Part shown: positions 62,114 through 64,000 of the stretch, piece by piece | Numbering within the stretch: the stretch's first letter is position 1 | Layout: each line of letters begins with the position of its first letter | From: Syngnathus acus | Taxonomy: Eukaryota > Chordata > Actinopteri > Syngnathiformes > Syngnathidae | Assembly (NCBI RefSeq): GCF_901709675.1 | Contig: NC_051096.1 | Span: forward strand, 7,095,001 to 7,159,000 | Length of the DNA stretch: 64,000 nt | Reading direction: 5' to 3' | Position numbers and translations under genes: made by a program | The notes under the pieces: model-generated | Database searches by the model: none | Told to the model about the DNA's origin: nothing | What the model saw: only the letters and a program-made list of their open reading frames with translations

Positions 62114-64000
62114 CTGTAATAAAAAGAGACAATAAAACAGCATACTCGCTAATGATTTTGTTTTTTAATACCAAGGCTGTCCCAAAATAAATTGACACTT
62201 TTATTGGATTACATATGATATGTAGACACAATATAATAAACTGTACCATCTGGCGGATATGTTTCGGAATATATTTTGTTTTATAGAATCACCTGGGATA
62301 AGTTCCATACCCCACTCAATAAAATAAACGGATATAATGGATGGATTGTTGTAATAGGAATAAAAAGATGTCTTTTCCAACTAAAACATGCAGTTGTGTT
62401 CGCTTGTCGGAGTCACTTGGCAAAAATGAAAAAGTTAAACCGTTTTTTTTTTACAGTCGTGGGACACTCTCCGACTTATTTTACACGGATATTAGCAAAT
62501 AGTCTACTGTAGTCTGGTCTGAAAAATAGACAGTGAAACTAATTTGGAATTATAAGATTACATGGCATTCTAGTGAATCATATAGCCTTACTTTGTTTAA
62601 AAATGATTTCAGTACATTGTGAAACGTAAAACCACTGAACTCTGCGGACAGTGTCGGTTGTTACAACTCTCTTGTCAAAACTAAAAACCGGAGCTTTGTC
62701 CATCTGTTGAAGATCACGTGTGACAATCCAAGTCACCTTGAGAGAAGAAAAAGGTAGTGAGAGCGCAGATGGCTGACGGAAACTTGAGCACTTATGATTT
62801 GTCTTTGGGGAAATGTGACAAGCTGCTGACTGAACATACTTGCACCGGTAATAAACGCCAAGAAAGAAAATCGTCCAAAAACACCCAGTCCTCGAAATAT
62901 GCCAATTTGAAGTGACCACACTCAAAGCCCATATTCAGTTGTTAGCATTAGTGGCTGAACGCACATTAAATGTGGCATCATTGCGGTTATTTTAGCGTCA
63001 TTTGATGAAATGAAATTGGATTATACCAGACGGTAAAATGCGGTTTCCAAGATCCCTAAGTACAAGCTATTACGGCAACCGTGTGTTTTATTGCATCTTA
63101 CACGGACTCGCTTTAAGTAGAACATATGTCGACATTCCCTTCTGTGGTTGAAAGTTGCAAGAGAGGAATTCAAATAAAACACCATAGAAATACATTTCAA
63201 TAACAACGTAGACATTCCAGGAGGAGTATTTAAGTCTGCATATGTTTCTTTCCACCAATGTCGAGTATTTTGGATCATACAAGTTACATATGACTTTAGC
63301 GATGACGCAATTTGACCTGCACTTACCAGACTGATCGCATTAGCAGTCTAAATGTTTCATGTCAATACAACTTCATCCATATATTCTCGTCAGACATTTT
63401 ACAACTGGCTAGGCACTCCAGACACACAGCCGTGTTCTGTTATCCCTGACATAAATAACAATGCGTGTCACATAAAAGCATAAATCAAGATCCAAATCGC
63501 TATAGGACAAGTGTTTAAGTGAACGTACTCTCATGTGTGCACAGTTCGAAGCGCAACATACACACAAAATGGACGTATGAGCTACGCTGTACATTATCAC
63601 GGCACAACTGCTAAATTGCTTTCACTTGGGAGCCAAGAACAGGATTATCTGGCAAGATACGACTCCCTGCCATCATTGTTACAGATTACTCTGAATGTTT
63701 ACCACTTGTCTGACGTTTGGCTTTTAGAGCAACGTCCCTTTCAAAGGGGGAGATCTTGAGCTTTTTCTAAACAGCAGGAGTGGTGGTGCTGAGAGGCAAC
63801 GGTGAGAGTTGGAAAAAGTAGAAAACAAACGACTGGGGATCTGTTACGTCTCTGCTGGTGTGTTTGGAATGATGATGGGGTAACCTGTCTTCTGGGATGT
63901 ATCTCAAGAAACCATTCTGAATCTTTTAAATGGACATGGCAGGACACTCCACCACCTAGGCTCAAATCATGTATTAAAAAAAACGTGCAGTGCTGTATGA
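62114..64000 (-). other. angpt1 intron 1 (partial), no exon 1 found
   Basis: No minus-strand frame here encodes a signal peptide plus the Cys-containing superclustering region expected from exon 1. The region is non-repetitive and without recognised elements. Confidence 0.8.

Overview
The window looks like nuclear DNA of a teleost fish. The genes have vertebrate introns, their proteins match human chromosome 8q23-q24 genes (SAMD12, ABRA, ANGPT1), and they are packed into tens of kilobases. A tRNA-derived SINE, a TA-flanked palindromic MITE and other repeats of teleost type lie in the non-coding DNA. I cannot name the species. All genes read on the minus strand, so transcription runs from high to low coordinates.

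Layout: 1-25342 has no exon I can support and is most simply the large last intron (or 3' flank) of samd12. samd12 coding exons lie at 25343-25483, 28536-28665 and 31904-32112, with a tentative short first coding exon at 36650-36656. From 38115 to about 44100 there is a head-to-tail array of four small three-coding-exon genes for secreted, single-domain jacalin-type lectins related to ZG16 (zymogen granule protein 16). abra (STARS) follows at 44655-46330. angpt1 occupies 50548-62113 with eight coding exons recovered; its first coding exon (signal peptide and N-terminal superclustering region) lies beyond the window.

The abra-angpt1 order and orientation match human 8q23.1, whereas samd12 next to them is a fish-side rearrangement relative to human. 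The lectin array between samd12 and abra is the most distinctive part. Its copies share exon phases, an untranslated first exon and an upstream cassette. Copies 2-4 are young duplicates with a mosaic relationship that suggests gene conversion. All four lack the Asp of the GxxxD sugar-binding loop of mammalian ZG16. Copy 4 has a new C-terminus with an N-glycosylation sequon.

Functionally the neighbours are unrelated: a SAM-domain adaptor, epithelial or mucus-type lectins, a muscle actin/Rho/SRF regulator and a Tie2 ligand. All exon borders were called by eye from GT/AG signals, reading phase and remembered human family sequences. No database search was possible.
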